Positions 22,362 to 34,750 of a stretch of DNA of 64,000 bases are shown here, in pieces; within the stretch, counting starts at the first letter, position 1; each line of letters starts with the position of its first letter. Where the stretch lies: positions 245,865,721 to 245,929,720 of the forward strand of contig CM019067.1 of assembly GCA_009667805.1 (NCBI GenBank), read 5' to 3'. Under the pieces are notes generated by a model that had not been told where the DNA came from, did no database searches, and worked only from the letters and a program-made list of their open reading frames with translations. The position numbers and the translations under genes are program-made. Source of the DNA: Leptobrachium leishanense. Its lineage: Eukaryota > Chordata > Amphibia > Anura > Megophryidae.

Positions 22362-23013
22362 TGTCACGGGGGCAACCGGATGTTCAGCCATTTAGGCAAG
22401 TTTGCTGCTGGCAGCATAATACACAGAACACAGCACAGGTAACAAATAACAGAACAGCTGGACAACAGGAAGGGCAGGAGTACAAGGAGGAAATGACAGA
22501 ACACTAAAGGGAACCCTGAATCTGGATTAGGTCTTTGGGATAGCCGTCTATCTAGGGAAGGGAATCTCACAAGAAACACAGAACAAGAGTACAGGAAGGA
22601 CGAGGGTTAAATAACAATATACTGGCACCTAGCAGCACACACAAGGAAACCCTAATCTGGGAGAAGGTCCTTACAATGGCCTTCTATTTTAAGGTATACA
22701 ATGCTGCTGGGTGATACACAGAACAGGATACAGGACATGATAGATCCAGAGACGCAGATCATACACAGGAATCACAGAACATAGAATGAAACACCAGAAT
22801 CATAGGGAGCAATGACCCATGCAAGAGCTCAGAACAATTGCAATGCTGGGTATTTATGAAAGAACATGGAAGAGCATGTGACCTCAGGCCAGACCAGCTG
22901 CAATGCAATCCAGGAGTGGAGAGGAGTGGAATGGCTAGCCCAGACAATGTAAGAGCTGGCACGGATCGCTCTCACCCCCAGGGGGCAGGACTGGAAATGG
23001 TGGAAACGTGACA
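22362..23013. mobile_element. Solo LTR (Ty3/gypsy-like) with 5-bp TSD
   Basis: 652 bp starting TGTCACGGGGGCAACC and ending GGAAACGTGACA, flanked by CCCTG on both sides (22357-22361 and 23014-23018). TG...CA ends and a 5-bp duplication are retroviral-type integration marks. The left CCCTG is the terminal pentamer of the MITE A copy. No internal region remains, so it is the product of LTR-LTR recombination. The TGTCACG/CGTGACA termini resemble those of the chromovirus LTRs at 55990 and 61033. Confidence 0.82.
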
Positions 23014-23095
23014 CCCTGGAGGTATTGAGAGAGCTATTTCTTTCAGCCAGGGGGGTGAACAGAAAAAAACTTGATTCATTTTGCTCTAGCAGAAG

Positions 23096-23395
23096 AAAGT
23101 TATTATTATTATCCTTTATTTATATAGCGCCACTAATTCTGCAGTGCTTTACAAGGTCCGTGTACAAGGGGTTGATACATTAGAATACCACACATGGATG
23201 ATACGGCCTGGTTCAGGTGGACCCTGTTCCCAAGGTAACTTACAATCTTTGAGAAGTACAAGTATTTTGTGAGGTATGCACGTACGTGTCTTACCCAAGG
23301 ACACGCTCTGGTGGCGTCCTCGGAGCGGGATCAAGTTGGCTTTCCATGATGGTAGATCAGCGACCTGGTGGTTAGGTTGAACTTGATTCTCGTAA
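23096..23395 (-). mobile_element. SINE, reverse orientation
   Basis: Starts with the reversed tail (TTATTATTATTATCC, TTTATATAGCGCCACT, CTGCAGTGCTTTACAA) that in forward sense reads as a ...GCGCTATATAAATAAA tail, followed by a reversed body with GTGTCCTTGGGTAAGACAC. Head boundaries are uncertain. Confidence 0.65.
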
Positions 23396-23499
23396 AGTCG
23401 AGACTTCTCCACAGTTGTATTGGAGGGATGTGCTGAACGGGACTTTGACTTGCATCTCCATGGTCAAAGTGCAGAGATGTTACCACTGGACTCCACAGC

Positions 23500-23625
23500 T
23501 GATATTGTGTGGCAGACAAGTATGTACCGTTAGGTGTCTTGCTCAAGGACACTTACTGGGGAGGTGCTCTGTCTGGGATTCAAACCTAAGGCTCCACGGT
23601 TATAGAGCAATGAAGTTATGCCATA
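23500..23625 (-). mobile_element. SINE of the 11755 type, reverse orientation
   Basis: Reverse complement of the 11755 SINE: GTGTCTTGCTCAAGGACAC, GGTGCTCTGTCTGGGATTCA (B-box side) and CACGGTTATAGAGCAATGA. It stands beside another reversed SINE. Confidence 0.7.
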
Positions 23626-23630
23626 CAGCC

Positions 23631-24189
23631 AGTTACAAAATCCACACCTGCTGTTATTTCTAGAATTAAATAGAAGTTCATTTTCAGAAAAGACATATTA
23701 TTAGAAAGAATGAGAATGCAACCACAGTTTAGGAAATAATAAAAACATTATAATAAAAATGTAAAACACATTATGAATATTCAGGCAGACATTTGCGCCC
23801 ATGTTCAGTAGCTAGCAGGAAAATGAGCATTATGTGCAGATAGTGCAGCTGTGCAGTGAGAAGAATAAATGAACAATGCAAGGAAAAGAAACAGAGTGCA
23901 GAGAGCAAAAAAATTCCAACACATGTATGAAGCCCTTTACCACTGCCAACGTTAACATTTTAATATGTACCCACTAGGGATGCCCAAATCACTTTTTGTC
24001 CTCCCTATCCAATCCAAATTTAATAATGGGCATTTACTGCATCCAAAACTGATTCCTGTCCAAGGAAGAGAGTAGATTGAAATAGGGTACCATTAAGGAG
24101 CCCCTCATCCCTAGCAGCTTGACTGCATTCATTTCAGTTTGCCTCCATTTTATTATGCTCTTATAATGACACACAATCTGGAGGACAGC
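23631..24189. other. Intergenic, no features
   Basis: AT-rich; no recognised gene or repeat. Confidence 0.5.
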
Positions 24190-24460
24190 CTGAGAGACAT
24201 GATGATACTCTGACACAGATGCGGACACACAGACACATACTGACACACATTCTGATACACCGACAAACATGGCTGACACACATGCAGTTAAACACAGACA
24301 TATACTGTAACAGGTGCTGATAAAATGCCACAAATATGCTCTCACACAGACACATATTGACACACATGTCGATACATGGACACACATGCTGACCTACAGA
24401 CACATACTGGCACACATGCTGACACACTGAAACACAGATACACATAATGACACACATGCC
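24190..24460 (+). repeat. Degenerate minisatellite (ACACACATGCTGAC-type)
   Basis: Irregular repetition of GACACA, ACAGACACATACTGACAC and CACATGCTGACAC words over about 270 bp. Reading frames through it are repeat artefacts. Confidence 0.8.
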
Positions 24461-24469
24461 AAAGGGGTC

Positions 24470-25119
24470 CTCAATCTGCTATGTCTCTTTTGGTTAATGC
24501 ACATGCTGGGCACAGAACATGGTGTAGGAAATGGTCCATGTCATTGGTGAACGATCAGTTCATCATCCAGGGCCATACACAGGTTTTTGTGCCACTATGG
24601 CGCTGACTGGAGGGGCTTGTGTATCAGATCGACTTCACAAAGTCGATACTGATCACAAAAAAATGCTTTGATTGGCTCCCTAACCTTGAGAATAGCTCAG
24701 GATATCCCTAGCGTCCACTTATAAATTGTACTGGCTCCCATCCTGTTGCAAGAAAGTCGCAACATCTGTTAAGGTTCTGATTCTATGACAGTTACAGTAT
24801 GTTTACTCTTCCTAAACTTTATGAGAAGCACAATTATAGAAGGAGCTGGAGAGTAAACTAAAAATACCACGGGCCTAAAATATATTCTTTGTATTTATCT
24901 ACTAGTCAAGCCCCTATACCAATTGTTGCTCTTTAAGTGCACTCTCATGTGACCTACTCTACATAACAGTGCACTTCAGAAGCAGGAATTTCGCTGGTAA
25001 GTAGATCATATGCTTTTGGTCATGAGTGAATAGTCTTGTAAATAGGATTCACTTGCTAAAGTTAGGAAATAAACAATGTGTGTAAAGTAGGTAAATTTTT
25101 GTTTTATGACAGTGCTAAA
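24470..25119. other. Intergenic, no features
   Basis: No gene or repeat that I can support. Confidence 0.45.
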
Positions 25120-25358
25120 ATAGTTTGAACAGCTGGGACTCTGTGTCTAAAACCTGGATCCCCAGCTGATTCAACATGGAGCACCAGGGGCAGTTGCACT
25201 TTTTGACCAGCAGATGGTGACGTTGCTACAGTAAAAAACATATTTTGAATACCTGCAATTATTTTTTACTGTAATTAATGAATAGTGATTTTCCAAAGAA
25301 AAAGCAGTGGTTCCTCACAGTGGTTTTATGGAAAACTATTTGGTAGTGAAAGAGTTAA
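25120..25358 (+). mobile_element. Fragment of TTAA element family T
   Basis: The right part reads AGTGATTTTCCAAAGAAAAA, a hairpin partner GGTTTTATGGAAAACTATTT and the end TGGTAGTGAAAGAGTTAA. It matches the right end of 48825-49275 and, inverted, the left end of 35953-36390. The left boundary is not resolved. Confidence 0.5.
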
Positions 25359-25520
25359 GGAAAGAGACTTCCCACTTTGATTCCAGGGGTTGATAGTAAA
25401 TCTTGTGATATCTGTTGTAGTTTCTACTGTAATGTAACTGACCCATTATTCTAGGGTTGGGAAGTTGCATTTGTCCCTTACATTCCAACAGTTGACAGTG
25501 TATACTTCTCTTTTTCTCAG

Positions 25521-25561
25521 CAAAAACAACTGTTTTCCCACAATGACTCTGACTTGGGATG
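25521..25561 (+). other. Candidate 41-nt internal exon
   Basis: A strong polypyrimidine tract (CTTCTCTTTTTCTCAG) ends at 25520 and a consensus donor GTGAGT starts at 25562. One frame across the 41 nt is open and would read QKQLFSHNDSDLGW. The sequence lies outside recognised repeats. I do not recognise the peptide, and splice-like flanks of this length occur by chance, so this is only a candidate. Confidence 0.2.
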
Positions 25562-26119
25562 GTGAGTGATCAACATCTAATTAAACAATTATAGCCTGAG
25601 TTTTGCTTCCTGTAATAAATGGTTAAGGCTTTTATTTAATCATTTCAATTTGGATGAGAGAATTTGGAGATAGAAACAGTGATAGATATATCATAGGTAA
25701 TAGAATCCAGCCATATGTATTTGAGTCTCCTTTCTTCAAATATGAACATTAATCCTCAAGTTATAATTTAATAACATTTGTCAGTATACGCCTTAGGGCA
25801 GTATGTCTGGAACACAATACAATTAAAATGTCAACAATAACATACCCAGGATCAGCTGAAGAGGATAGCTTAGTTTTAAGATGCTACCTGTCTCGAGATA
25901 AAGAACTAAAATTTATTATGAAGAACACAAAAACATAATCACACGAACAGTATTATAAAAGGGGTAATAGCATTTTTATATGTTTTGCTATTTTTCATCT
26001 GTATTTAGGACTTAAAATACATTTATCTAAGAGATAGAATGGTGATATGGCATTTGTCCTCATTTGTAGTTTTTGTATGGAACATGTAATGAATGGAAGA
26101 TTGCAAGGCTGTAGACATA

Positions 26120-27019
26120 CAGGGTTATCCAAAGAGATTCGAATTGCTTGAGAAAGGTAACCGAACGCTGAAAATCAGTGTTCGGTTACCTTTCCTGACC
26201 ATTCGGCTATCCAGAGAGCAGGCAATTCGCCAAATCCTGTCGAATTGCCTGCACATACGGTGCCTGTTCGGTCCCTGTTCGAGGGCAGTGAAATCCCCAT
26301 GAAAAAGCACTGCTTCGGCTATTCAGAGAACACAAACCAGCAGTGAAAGGTTCCCCTAATGCCCTGCCATTCGGTGGTTTCATTCGGCAGGTTTATTCAG
26401 GAGAATCCCATAGGCTTCAGTGTTAAAAATATTCCTGTTTTAATTCAATATCTAATAAACCGTTCATTATAAAATTCTGCAGCAAAAAGTCTCTTTATTT
26501 ATAGATTTTTTAGGATACTTTAAGCATTTTTCTGAATTTTTTAAAAAAAATTTAAAAGTCCGATTTTTTTTTTTTTTTCCTTTTCAGTTTACTTCTTTTT
26601 CTGTAACAGACTCTTTATTATCATTCCCTGGACCTCCTGTGAAAATTTCAGACATTTTCGCTCAGTAGTTTCTTTGCAAACAGTGTTTCTTTTTCCCAGA
26701 TTCATACAAATGGTTTTTCTAATTTATTCACTGCCTCCTCTACGTCACAGCTGCTTCGGCTCTGTGTGATTCGGCTCCTGTTCGGCTCCTGTTCGGCTTC
26801 TTTGAAGGTTAATCCAGATGTTTTTGCTTGTTTTCAGCGTGCATTCGGTGAGTTTTCGGCAGGTTTGCGGCAGCTTTTCCCTGCAATTCGGGGACCCTGT
26901 GGTGTTTGCTGAATACACCGCAGGGTCACCGAAATGCAATCGGCAAAAGGAACCGAATTGAAGAGAACGAAAAGTCACCGAACATGCGGTGACTTTTCGA
27001 ATCTCTTTGGATAACCCTG
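26120..27019 (+). mobile_element. MITE family A, complete copy
   Basis: 900 bp with ends CAGGGTTATCCAAAGAGATT and AATCTCTTTGGATAACCCTG, inverted and nearly perfect, flanked by ATA on both sides (26117-26119 and 27020-27022). A 3-bp NTA target suggests the PIF/Harbinger superfamily. The left third carries TTCGG/CCGAA words, the middle is AT-rich and the right is GC-richer. No transposase. Confidence 0.88.
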
Positions 27020-27022
27020 ATA

Positions 27023-29224
27023 GAGTTAGGGTCTTGGGAGGTAAAGCAACATCACAGAGAAAGATACTTCTCAATTTATTAGCAATGATCGATGAGAATT
27101 GACAAGGAAAGCACAAATAAGTGCACACATTATGGGCAGCTTAGAGCAAAATATTTATGACCTGCACTTAACCTATTGCCATGAACAAAGCCCAGGGGTA
27201 TGGAAAGGCTCGTGCCCACACTGGTTCTGCAAAGACCTGAGCCCTTCCAGCATCCTTTCAGCATGCTCTTGTGCTCTGCATGTTCCAGTTCTGGTTTTAA
27301 TGCTGCTCCACCAATAGGAAACAGAGGTCAAGCAGGATGAGAAGAGAATAGTAGCCGTGTTGTGATTTTTTCTTCAGGTTTTTTTCTGTTCTGGGCTTTT
27401 TCAGTTATTATAGATTTTTATTTGGCCTTTATTTGGAAACCAAGAAAATAATACCATCTGACGGTACTTATACTTAATTTTTTTCAAGTATCTAAATTAT
27501 TTGCCCCCTCACTATTATTAAATGAGGTGGTATGTATGTTTTTTTTGAGGGTGTGTTTGAATAGGGGCTCTCGTGGCCCTCGCCACAAGGAGTGGAATCC
27601 AAATATGGTTCATTTTGTGATCCAGTTCAAATTTTACTGCTTAACCAAATTATGGCATCATTGAGTTTTGGATTTGTCTGAATTGCCAAAAAAAGTTGGA
27701 CGACAGATTTGGAAGAACTGAAGTTCCTCGCTGTGCATCAGTCTAATTCTAACTCTAAATGAAATTCAAATCCCAAACTAAATTCTAAACTCAGCCCTAA
27801 TTTCATAGCTATTACTAATTTTAACTTTATTCTTAAAAGCACAACATTCTTCTAACCATAAATCTAGTTCTACAGTGAGACCATTAGGCTGGTTGATCAT
27901 TTTGATGGCCAATCCAATTCTTGGAACAGGCTGCTATAATGATCATATGCCAATGCAATCTTATGATGGTGAATTGTTGGATACCCAATGCATAAAAGTT
28001 ACAACTTGCATCCCACAGGGGCAGGGTGACATCTTTCATTTTGGGCTGTAAAACATTAATAAAATAATAGTCTTCTGAGACACTAGAAGTTCCAAACACT
28101 CTGTTACTCTTGGGTAATATAGCTTGGACATTAGCTGAAACAATTGAACGATGTTGGAGAACAGCTCTGGAATGCAGTGGAACTTCTACAATATCATTGC
28201 GATAATTTTTGTAAGCTCTTTTTTATATATGTTCATGTTACCATTTCTGACATGGACGTTTGGGGTATGTATCATCATTCAAGGTAAATTTAAGTACCAT
28301 CTATCAAGGTATTTGGCCAAGTGAAATCATACACCCTCTCTAAAGATATATATGCTGCCATATTCCATTTGTCGGTCTGACAGGTGACTGATGTCAGGGT
28401 CGACTTAGTCCTTCATTTATTCATGTAGATTGATGTGTATGTTCAAGCATAGGTGTGCTTGTGTGTGCATTAATAATTGTGTAACTCTGATTCACCTATA
28501 ATGACTGATGTGTATGCTTTGAGCCCTCTGAGCTTTTCTGTTGATGGAGACCTGTCAGATTTCCAGAATTATAAATTTAGTATGCTTGTATTTGGGTTGC
28601 TGCCAAGGCCTAGCCTTTTACTTCTAATGACAGCCAGCTGAGGGGACACTGAGAGTAGTTGAATTCAATTTGTAGACTAGCTAATCTAATATTTGAAGCA
28701 AGGTCTTTTATTTTCTCCAAAATGTGCCACAGGCAGAATAAAAGATGGCCAGAGGATGAGCTGTCAACATCCACAGAAGCGTTGAACGCAAACAAACAAA
28801 CAAGAAACATGCACATGGATGGTATAAGAAACCGAATGGACTGCTGATTGAATTGTCACAGAGACAATGTTAGTTTTCACAATAACACTTTTTTTAGATC
28901 AGTTTTCTACAAAGAAGGAACATATCGTGTGTCTGAGAAATCAGACAAGCTACAAATATTATGAAAGGAATAACATGCCCTTTTGTTGTCTTTGAGTGTA
29001 GGTCATCATCAGACCAGTATACCTACAATAAAGTGCTTTCTAGCTAAATCAATCATAAAGTGTATAAGAAGAAAACTACTGCTTAAATCTCTTCATTCAC
29101 CCATTTATATAAAAAGTGCAAACATTTACCAAGATTAAACTAAGAATAAATATGAGCCCCATACATCATTATATAATACAGCACTTCAGAATAAAATAAT
29201 AAATTATTTGGATAATTTAAAGAG
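27023..29224. other. 2.2-kb stretch with little repeat content
   Basis: I see no gene, RNA or known repeat. This is one of the longest apparently unique stretches in the window. Confidence 0.5.
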
Positions 29225-29227
29225 ATA

Positions 29228-29905
29228 GGGCTCTATTACATTCTCCGTGCAAATTCATACGCTCAGCGCAATTTTTTGCGTGCAGCGTTAAACGTTAATG
29301 CGCGTAAATTAATGCAGGTATTACGATCCAAGCGCATTTTTTCATCCGTCAAAAAATATCACACGTAAAAAAAGCGTGCAAAAATAAGTGGAAATTAACG
29401 CTGCGCAGAAATCAGTGGGCAGACTGTTTATTCACGCGATTCAGCCAATCAGAATTAATTGTCTCCCGATCAGTTTTTGCGCCTGCCAAAATCAATCTGA
29501 GTATATATGCTGCAGCAATAAAAAAAAACCACACACAACCTCTCAATTTTATTGTTTGGGTATGTGTAGAATGTGTAACTATACTCTACTGTATTTTTTT
29601 TCGTGCTCGTGTATTTCGTTTCAGCCAGAACTTTCAGATTTGCAGTTACCACCAGCTTTTCAAAGACTTTAAAATTATGCGCGCAGACGTCGTTCGTAAA
29701 AAGTTGCTCATCGATTGTAATACCAGTCACGTACCAGCGCATGAATGCATTTGCGCTCACAATGCTAAGCATGGTATGCGCGCACGATAGACGTTAACGC
29801 GCGTTTTGTACATCGTAATTTGACGTTCAGCGCGAAGGGTTTTTCCCTTCGCGTTAATGCGTTTTTGCGCACGCGCAAATGTGCACGAAGAATGTAATAG
29901 AGCCC
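29228..29905. mobile_element. Harbinger-type MITE family B, copy 4
   Basis: Ends GGGCTCTATTACATTCTCCG and GAATGTAATAGAGCCC with ATA on both sides (29225-29227 and 29906-29908). Interior landmarks GATTCAGCCAATCAGAATTAA, ATCTGAGTATATATGCTGCA and ATTGTTTGGGTATGTGTAGA are present. Confidence 0.88.
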
Positions 29906-30649
29906 ATAATCTTTCATATCTCATAACTATTTTACCTTTCTTATTTAGCGCTTAAAATATAAAATTTCATAACATGCGGTATCATATTTTTTTGCATCTC
30001 AAGTCAACATTATGCCAACAGAATTAATGCACCTAGTACTTACCTAGAGCGAACATATACAGTATATAATTTTTATTTAGTTGAAGAGCATTTATGTGCC
30101 TTCTTTCTTCTCCCTTTATATGTCAATTATTGTTTAACACTGAGCAACAACAGTCCTGTTCAGCCAGGGAGATTGCATCTCGTTAGAGTGTGCTCCTGGG
30201 CAACACCTTTAAGAAGATGACAAGTGAGGAGGCTGCATAGATTTATATTTATAGATAAATAATTTTTTTGGAAGGACTGACAAAAAGGTCAACAAACTCT
30301 ATTGCTGTATTAGAAAAAACAGGGTAAGGGTAGAGTACAGGGAGAGCTGTGTATTAAATGTCAAACCAACCATCCCATGAATCAAATAAATTACGATAAT
30401 ATTTCTTGCAACAAAAACTGCTCGGTAGTTAAAGGGTTACATGTCTTTAGGATGCTAACTTCTTTGATGACAAACAATTAATTGTGCATGTTATTTTTTC
30501 AAAGGATGTTTAAACCTTTATGTTACTTTATTGAAAATACAATAAGTGGAATGTATGGGAGGAAAAAGTAGTCACTATAATTATATATCTCCATAATTCT
30601 TTAGCATTCTTCATAGCCTACATCCCCCTTGTTCACTGCATGGGGTGGG

Positions 30650-31160
30650 AAGTCCTGATGCTTTAGACTGGACGTCCACCGGATCTGTAGTTGCACGGTA
30701 TCGGTTGCACGATTTGGTCTGAGCAGGGTCGTCCACTTCACCAGACTGGCGATCAGCGACTATGGACCCAAAAAACTGTTTATTCTTGTCTTTTTGAGAC
30801 TATATAATATTGCATTCTGCCATTGGAAACACTGCATTCCTTTGTCTGTGTGCAACAATGGATATGGAGGAGCTGGATGCGCTGTTAGACAATCCATACC
30901 GGAGAGTGCGCTAGCTGAAACGAAAACAACAGAAAAATCGATAAATAAAAATACTTTTTGCTGGAAATGAATACAATGTTGTTTTGTTTTTTTATATTAC
31001 TTTTCTACATTGAAATCTATGGGATTAGCCTGTCAAACCTGTCAAACTAATAAAACACTGAAAAACAGGGTATTTTTTAGCCAACACTTCGCTGTAGTTT
31101 CTCTGCGATCTGCGACGAACTGCATCGTATTTCACCAGCACTAGTTAGTGATTAGACAAT
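30650..31160 (+). repeat. Probable DNA-transposon remnant with short coding trace
   Basis: A segment at 30858-30915 reads MDMEELDALLDNPYRRVR before a stop, then AT-rich DNA with TTGAAATCTATGGGATTAGC, as in MITE A-like elements, and palindromic-looking CGCTGTAGTTTCTCTGCGAT/GCGACGAACTGC. The peptide recalls the DDMDDLL...PLRRRV trace at 35395-35500. The remainder of 29909-30650 holds no feature that I recognise. Confidence 0.35.
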
Positions 31161-31342
31161 ATGCACAGTGAAATTGCACCGTACAGGGAAATTCAATATT
31201 CGGTACACTTTAGGGTGGCTAGTTCGGTGCGTGAATTTTAACCCCTTGGCGCAGCTGAAAAAGAACCTAAAATTCCTTTACCAGGTCCCCTACCCAAAAA
31301 TGGCTAGTCCCACCCATCTCCCATACACAAAATATACATGTA

Positions 31343-31976
31343 ACCCATTAAGGACCACTGATTTACATAGTACGTCCTGGGGAAAATTCCCCTTAAAGAC
31401 CAAGGACGTACTATGTACGTCATGGTCCTTTACCCCCCCTCCCTCCCTATGCTCACCTCCCTGACCGGGGTTCCACATCAGTCTGGCTTCCTAGAAGCCA
31501 GCTCGACGGTTTTATGGGCCCCATCCATGCGATGACATTATTGCCATACGCAATGATGTCATTTTCGGGTGCCCCTGGCGCCTGCAGGGGGGATTCTGAA
31601 AGGGGAGGGAGGGGATGTCCTTTGGACATAGAAAAAGAGAGGCACTGCTGGAGAGGGCAGAATCTACCCTTTCCAGCGTTGCCTCTCTGTAGCCTTGTTG
31701 GATTGCGATCTGCTCCCGGAAGTGGCTGACATCTTGAATGTCAGTCAAGCCTCTGGGATCACCCCCACCCACTGACGTTGTCGCCATATGTGCGATGACG
31801 TCAGTTGGCCAGTTAACTCCTTAGATGCCAAGCTGAGCTAGGGATGTCTTTTGGACACCCGTATCATGGCCTTTCCAATGATAGCAAACATGACTAGGTT
31901 TGTTGTAAAAATAAAAAAAATTTAAAAAGTGGGTTTTATAAAAAAATAATTGTCTGGGGGTATAATAAAATAGGGG
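31343..31976. mobile_element. TTAA hairpin-string element family K, copy a
   Basis: Right flank TTAA at 31977-31980; the left flank is degraded to TGTAA. The left end ACCCATTAAGGACCACTG is followed by inverted ACATAGTACGTCC/GGACGTACTATGT, then hairpins such as CTGACATCTTGAATGTCAG and ACTGACGTTGTCGC/GCGATGACGTCAGT, and the family landmark GGCCTTTCCAATGATAGCAA. Copy e (34068-34750) is the same family in inverse orientation. TTAA targets occur in the piggyBac and Kolobok superfamilies; I cannot tell which. Confidence 0.75.
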
Positions 31977-32075
31977 TTAAATGTGATTTGAAGTCCTTAG
32001 TGACCGGGCGGTTTTACACAAATCCATCCTTTAGTGACCGCTGCTGTTTTTATGTTTCTGCGCTGTTCGTGTTTA

Positions 32076-32486
32076 GGGTCAAACGAATGCATTATTCGCA
32101 GCGACCGTCAAAAAGTGCGTCCGAACGCATTGACGTATTTTTATGCATGAAAACGGTCATACGATGCGCATTTTCGTGCGTGTTTTTTTTAGGCTCGTCA
32201 ATAAAACACTTTTTGCGTCTGGACGTTATGTAGGCTGGACATTAGCAGCGTCTGACATCTCCTAATAATGCATACTCACCGCTAGCGGACGCAGCGCACT
32301 CTGTACATCAGTACTAGCGGTTCTGCGTTCTCTAAAAAATGCATTCATTTTCCACTTGCGTTGCGCGGCAGGACTTTCGTGCGGAAGTACTCTGTATATT
32401 GGCCGTCATTGCCCATCATTTGCTGCTACTGCCGCCGTGATTAAGTGCGCCTAAACGCACGTTAAAAATGCGTTATGACCCCAGCC
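32076..32486. mobile_element. Harbinger-derived MITE inside the foldback arm
   Basis: 411 bp, reverse orientation relative to 18226-18652, sharing CATACGATGCGCATTTTCGT, CGCAGCGCACTCTGTAC and CACTTGCGTTGCGCGGC. TTA is duplicated (32073-32075 and 32487-32489). The other arm of the host element (near 35090-35115) shows the uninterrupted site. The left tip lost about five bases (GGGTCAAACG instead of GGCTAGGGTCAGACG). Confidence 0.88.
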
Positions 32487-32665
32487 TTAGGTCAAATTTT
32501 CCTCTTACTCGTTTATGCAACCCACACATATTATACACAGTTTTTCCCGCCATTAAATGGACTTTCTAAAATACCATTATTTCCATCATATCGTATAATT
32601 TACTATAAAACAAATATGAAATATGATGAAAAAAATGGTAAAAACACACTTTTTCGTAACTTAAC

Positions 32666-33877
32666 CACTTCGCTGCTGAGGACGCGCTCAGCACGTCCTC
32701 AGCATTCCCGCTGGTGTGCTGAGGACGCGCTGAGCGCGTCCTCCCATTGGGGTCAGCGTTCGGCCGGGCTCCGGCCGATCGCTGGCCCCTCCGGTGCGGG
32801 CTGACATCCTGGATGTCAGCCCGGCATCCGGAACAGCAGCCGCCAGAATTAGGTGTCATCGCGGGGGCGCGATGACACCTAATTCAGGCGCCCCCTCCGC
32901 ATGTGCGGAGGAGGCGCCTGAAAGGGAGGGGGGGAGATCCTTCGGACCTCTCTCCCTCCCGATCGGCGGCTCTGCGGGGGTTAACCCAGGCATCATTTGG
33001 AAGGGCACAGCCTGCCCTTCCAAATGATGCCTGGCATTAACCCCTGGGGAGCTGGATCGCGAATCGGCGCTGAAAAGCGCCGGTTCGCGATCCTTTCCCG
33101 GAGCTGGCCGACATCCAAGCCTCCGGGAACTCCCCCTGAGGACTGGCGTCATCGTGCGTAGCACGATGACGCCAGTCCTGGACTTAACCCTTGACTGCCA
33201 CCAACGGTGGAGATAGGGAGTTCCAATGAACTCCCTATCTCCCGATCCGTGGCAGCTAGGGGTTAAATTTTGGTATGGTTGGATCGGCCAGAGCATGGCC
33301 GTTCCAACGATACCAAACATGAAAGTGAAAAATTTTGTAAAAAAAAAAATGAAAAATAAAAAATAAAAAAATAAAAAATTAAAAAAAAAAAAATAAACAC
33401 TTTTTTTTTTTTTTTGGTTTGTTAATGCAGCAATATTGTTCCCATTTCAATTATAATGTGAACAATGATGCTGCACTAACGATTTTTGTATGCGGTGCGT
33501 TTGTTAAAAATAGTGTCATTTTCCCCAAAAAAAAATGTAACGAGACCCCATCTCTAATTTTTTTAACAAGCGCACCCCATACAAAATATAACCGCAATTG
33601 CTCGCATGTTAAAATGTGGAAAAAAACACTTTACACGTTGTAAATTATTGAAAATACATATTTTATTGCATTTTTTGTTATAATATACAGACATGACATA
33701 ACGTATACATATAATAATGACATATTATGAATCTACCGAGTCTGACGGAAAGAACGATATATAATATGTCTGGGTCATATACTAAAATAAGCCTTCAAAA
33801 CACGTTTAAACATGATGCGCAAAACAGGTAAAAATTACCTCAGCACAGGGGCGGGAAAAGCCTCAGCAGCGAAAGGG
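32666..33877. mobile_element. TTAA hairpin-string element family K, copy d
   Basis: Flanked by TTAA (32662-32665) and ATAA (33878-33881). The opposite arm of the host foldback keeps the empty target near 34935-34940. The left half is a series of separate hairpins with perfect stems, for example 32846-32885 (18 bp), 33140-33178 (18 bp) and about 33211-33242. A- and T-rich DNA follows, then an ATTATAATGTGAACAATGATG hairpin also present in the 42840 copy. The long minus-strand frame at 32856-33320 is a by-product of the palindromes. Confidence 0.85.
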
Positions 33878-34067
33878 ATAATCCCCAAAATCTAAAACTG
33901 CCAAAAAAGACCCCGGCTAAATAGTTTCAAAATTTTGTCCCGAGAATAGAAATAATTTTTACATGTTTTTGCTTTTTAACCACTTCACTGCTGAGCCTAT
34001 GTGCGCTGAGCTCATTCTGACCATTTTATGCTCATTATTTGTGGATTACAGCCTAGGTCCTATTTAA

Positions 34068-34750
34068 CTAAACCCCCCCAAGACAAAAATTATTTTTTTT
34101 ACATTTATTTTTATTTAAATTTTTTTAGCTTTTTTTACACCAAACCTAGTCATGTTTGGTATCTTGATCAGGCCTTTCCAATGATGTCCAACATGACCCT
34201 CTAGCTGCCACAGATCGGGAGATAAGGGGATCCAAAGGATCCCCCTATCTCCCCTTGGCAGCTAGGGGCTTTAACTGGCCCACTGCATCCCCACACATAT
34301 GGTGGGGATGTCAGTGGGTGATGGGTGATCTGGAGGCTTGGCTGACATCCAAGATGTCAGCCACCTTCAGGTTTAAATCGCAATTCAGCGCCGATTGGCG
34401 CTGAGTCACGATCCGGCAGCGAAACGGTTAACTCTCAGCATCGCTGTAGGGTGAATGGTTGGGGAGATAGAGGGCTTGGAGCCCCCCTCCCCTTCCTTGA
34501 CTTAAATGCAGGCGCCTGGGGGCGCCTGCAGATGAGGTCACCACGTAGCGTGGTGACGTCATTGTGCCCGCCGGCCCCTCTAAAACAGAGGGGTAGACTT
34601 CCTCCCTGCCAGAACTCCGTTGGAGCCAGCGAGGGAGGTAAGTATCAGCGAGAGGGAGGTTAGGAGCCCGCTGACGTACTATGTACGTCCGCGGGTCTAA
34701 GGGAGACCCGTGGGCAGGACGTACATGGTTCGTCAGCGGTCATTAAGGGG
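34068..34750. mobile_element. TTAA hairpin-string element family K, copy e
   Basis: Flanked by TTAA at 34064-34067 and 34751-34754, inside the loop region of the outer foldback. Its right end CGTCAGCGGTCATTAAGGGG mirrors the left end of copy a. It contains hairpins CTGACATCCAAGATGTCAG, GGCGCCTGGGGGCGCC and GTCACCACGTAGCGTGGTGAC. Confidence 0.82.

Noticed and set aside
24034..24457. Cys/Val-rich minus-strand ORFs
   Set aside because: Translation of the ACACAT/GACACA minisatellite.
32856..33320. 154-codon minus-strand ORF
   Set aside because: Lies across the serial palindromes of a TTAA element; the frame follows from GC-rich hairpins and has no domain.
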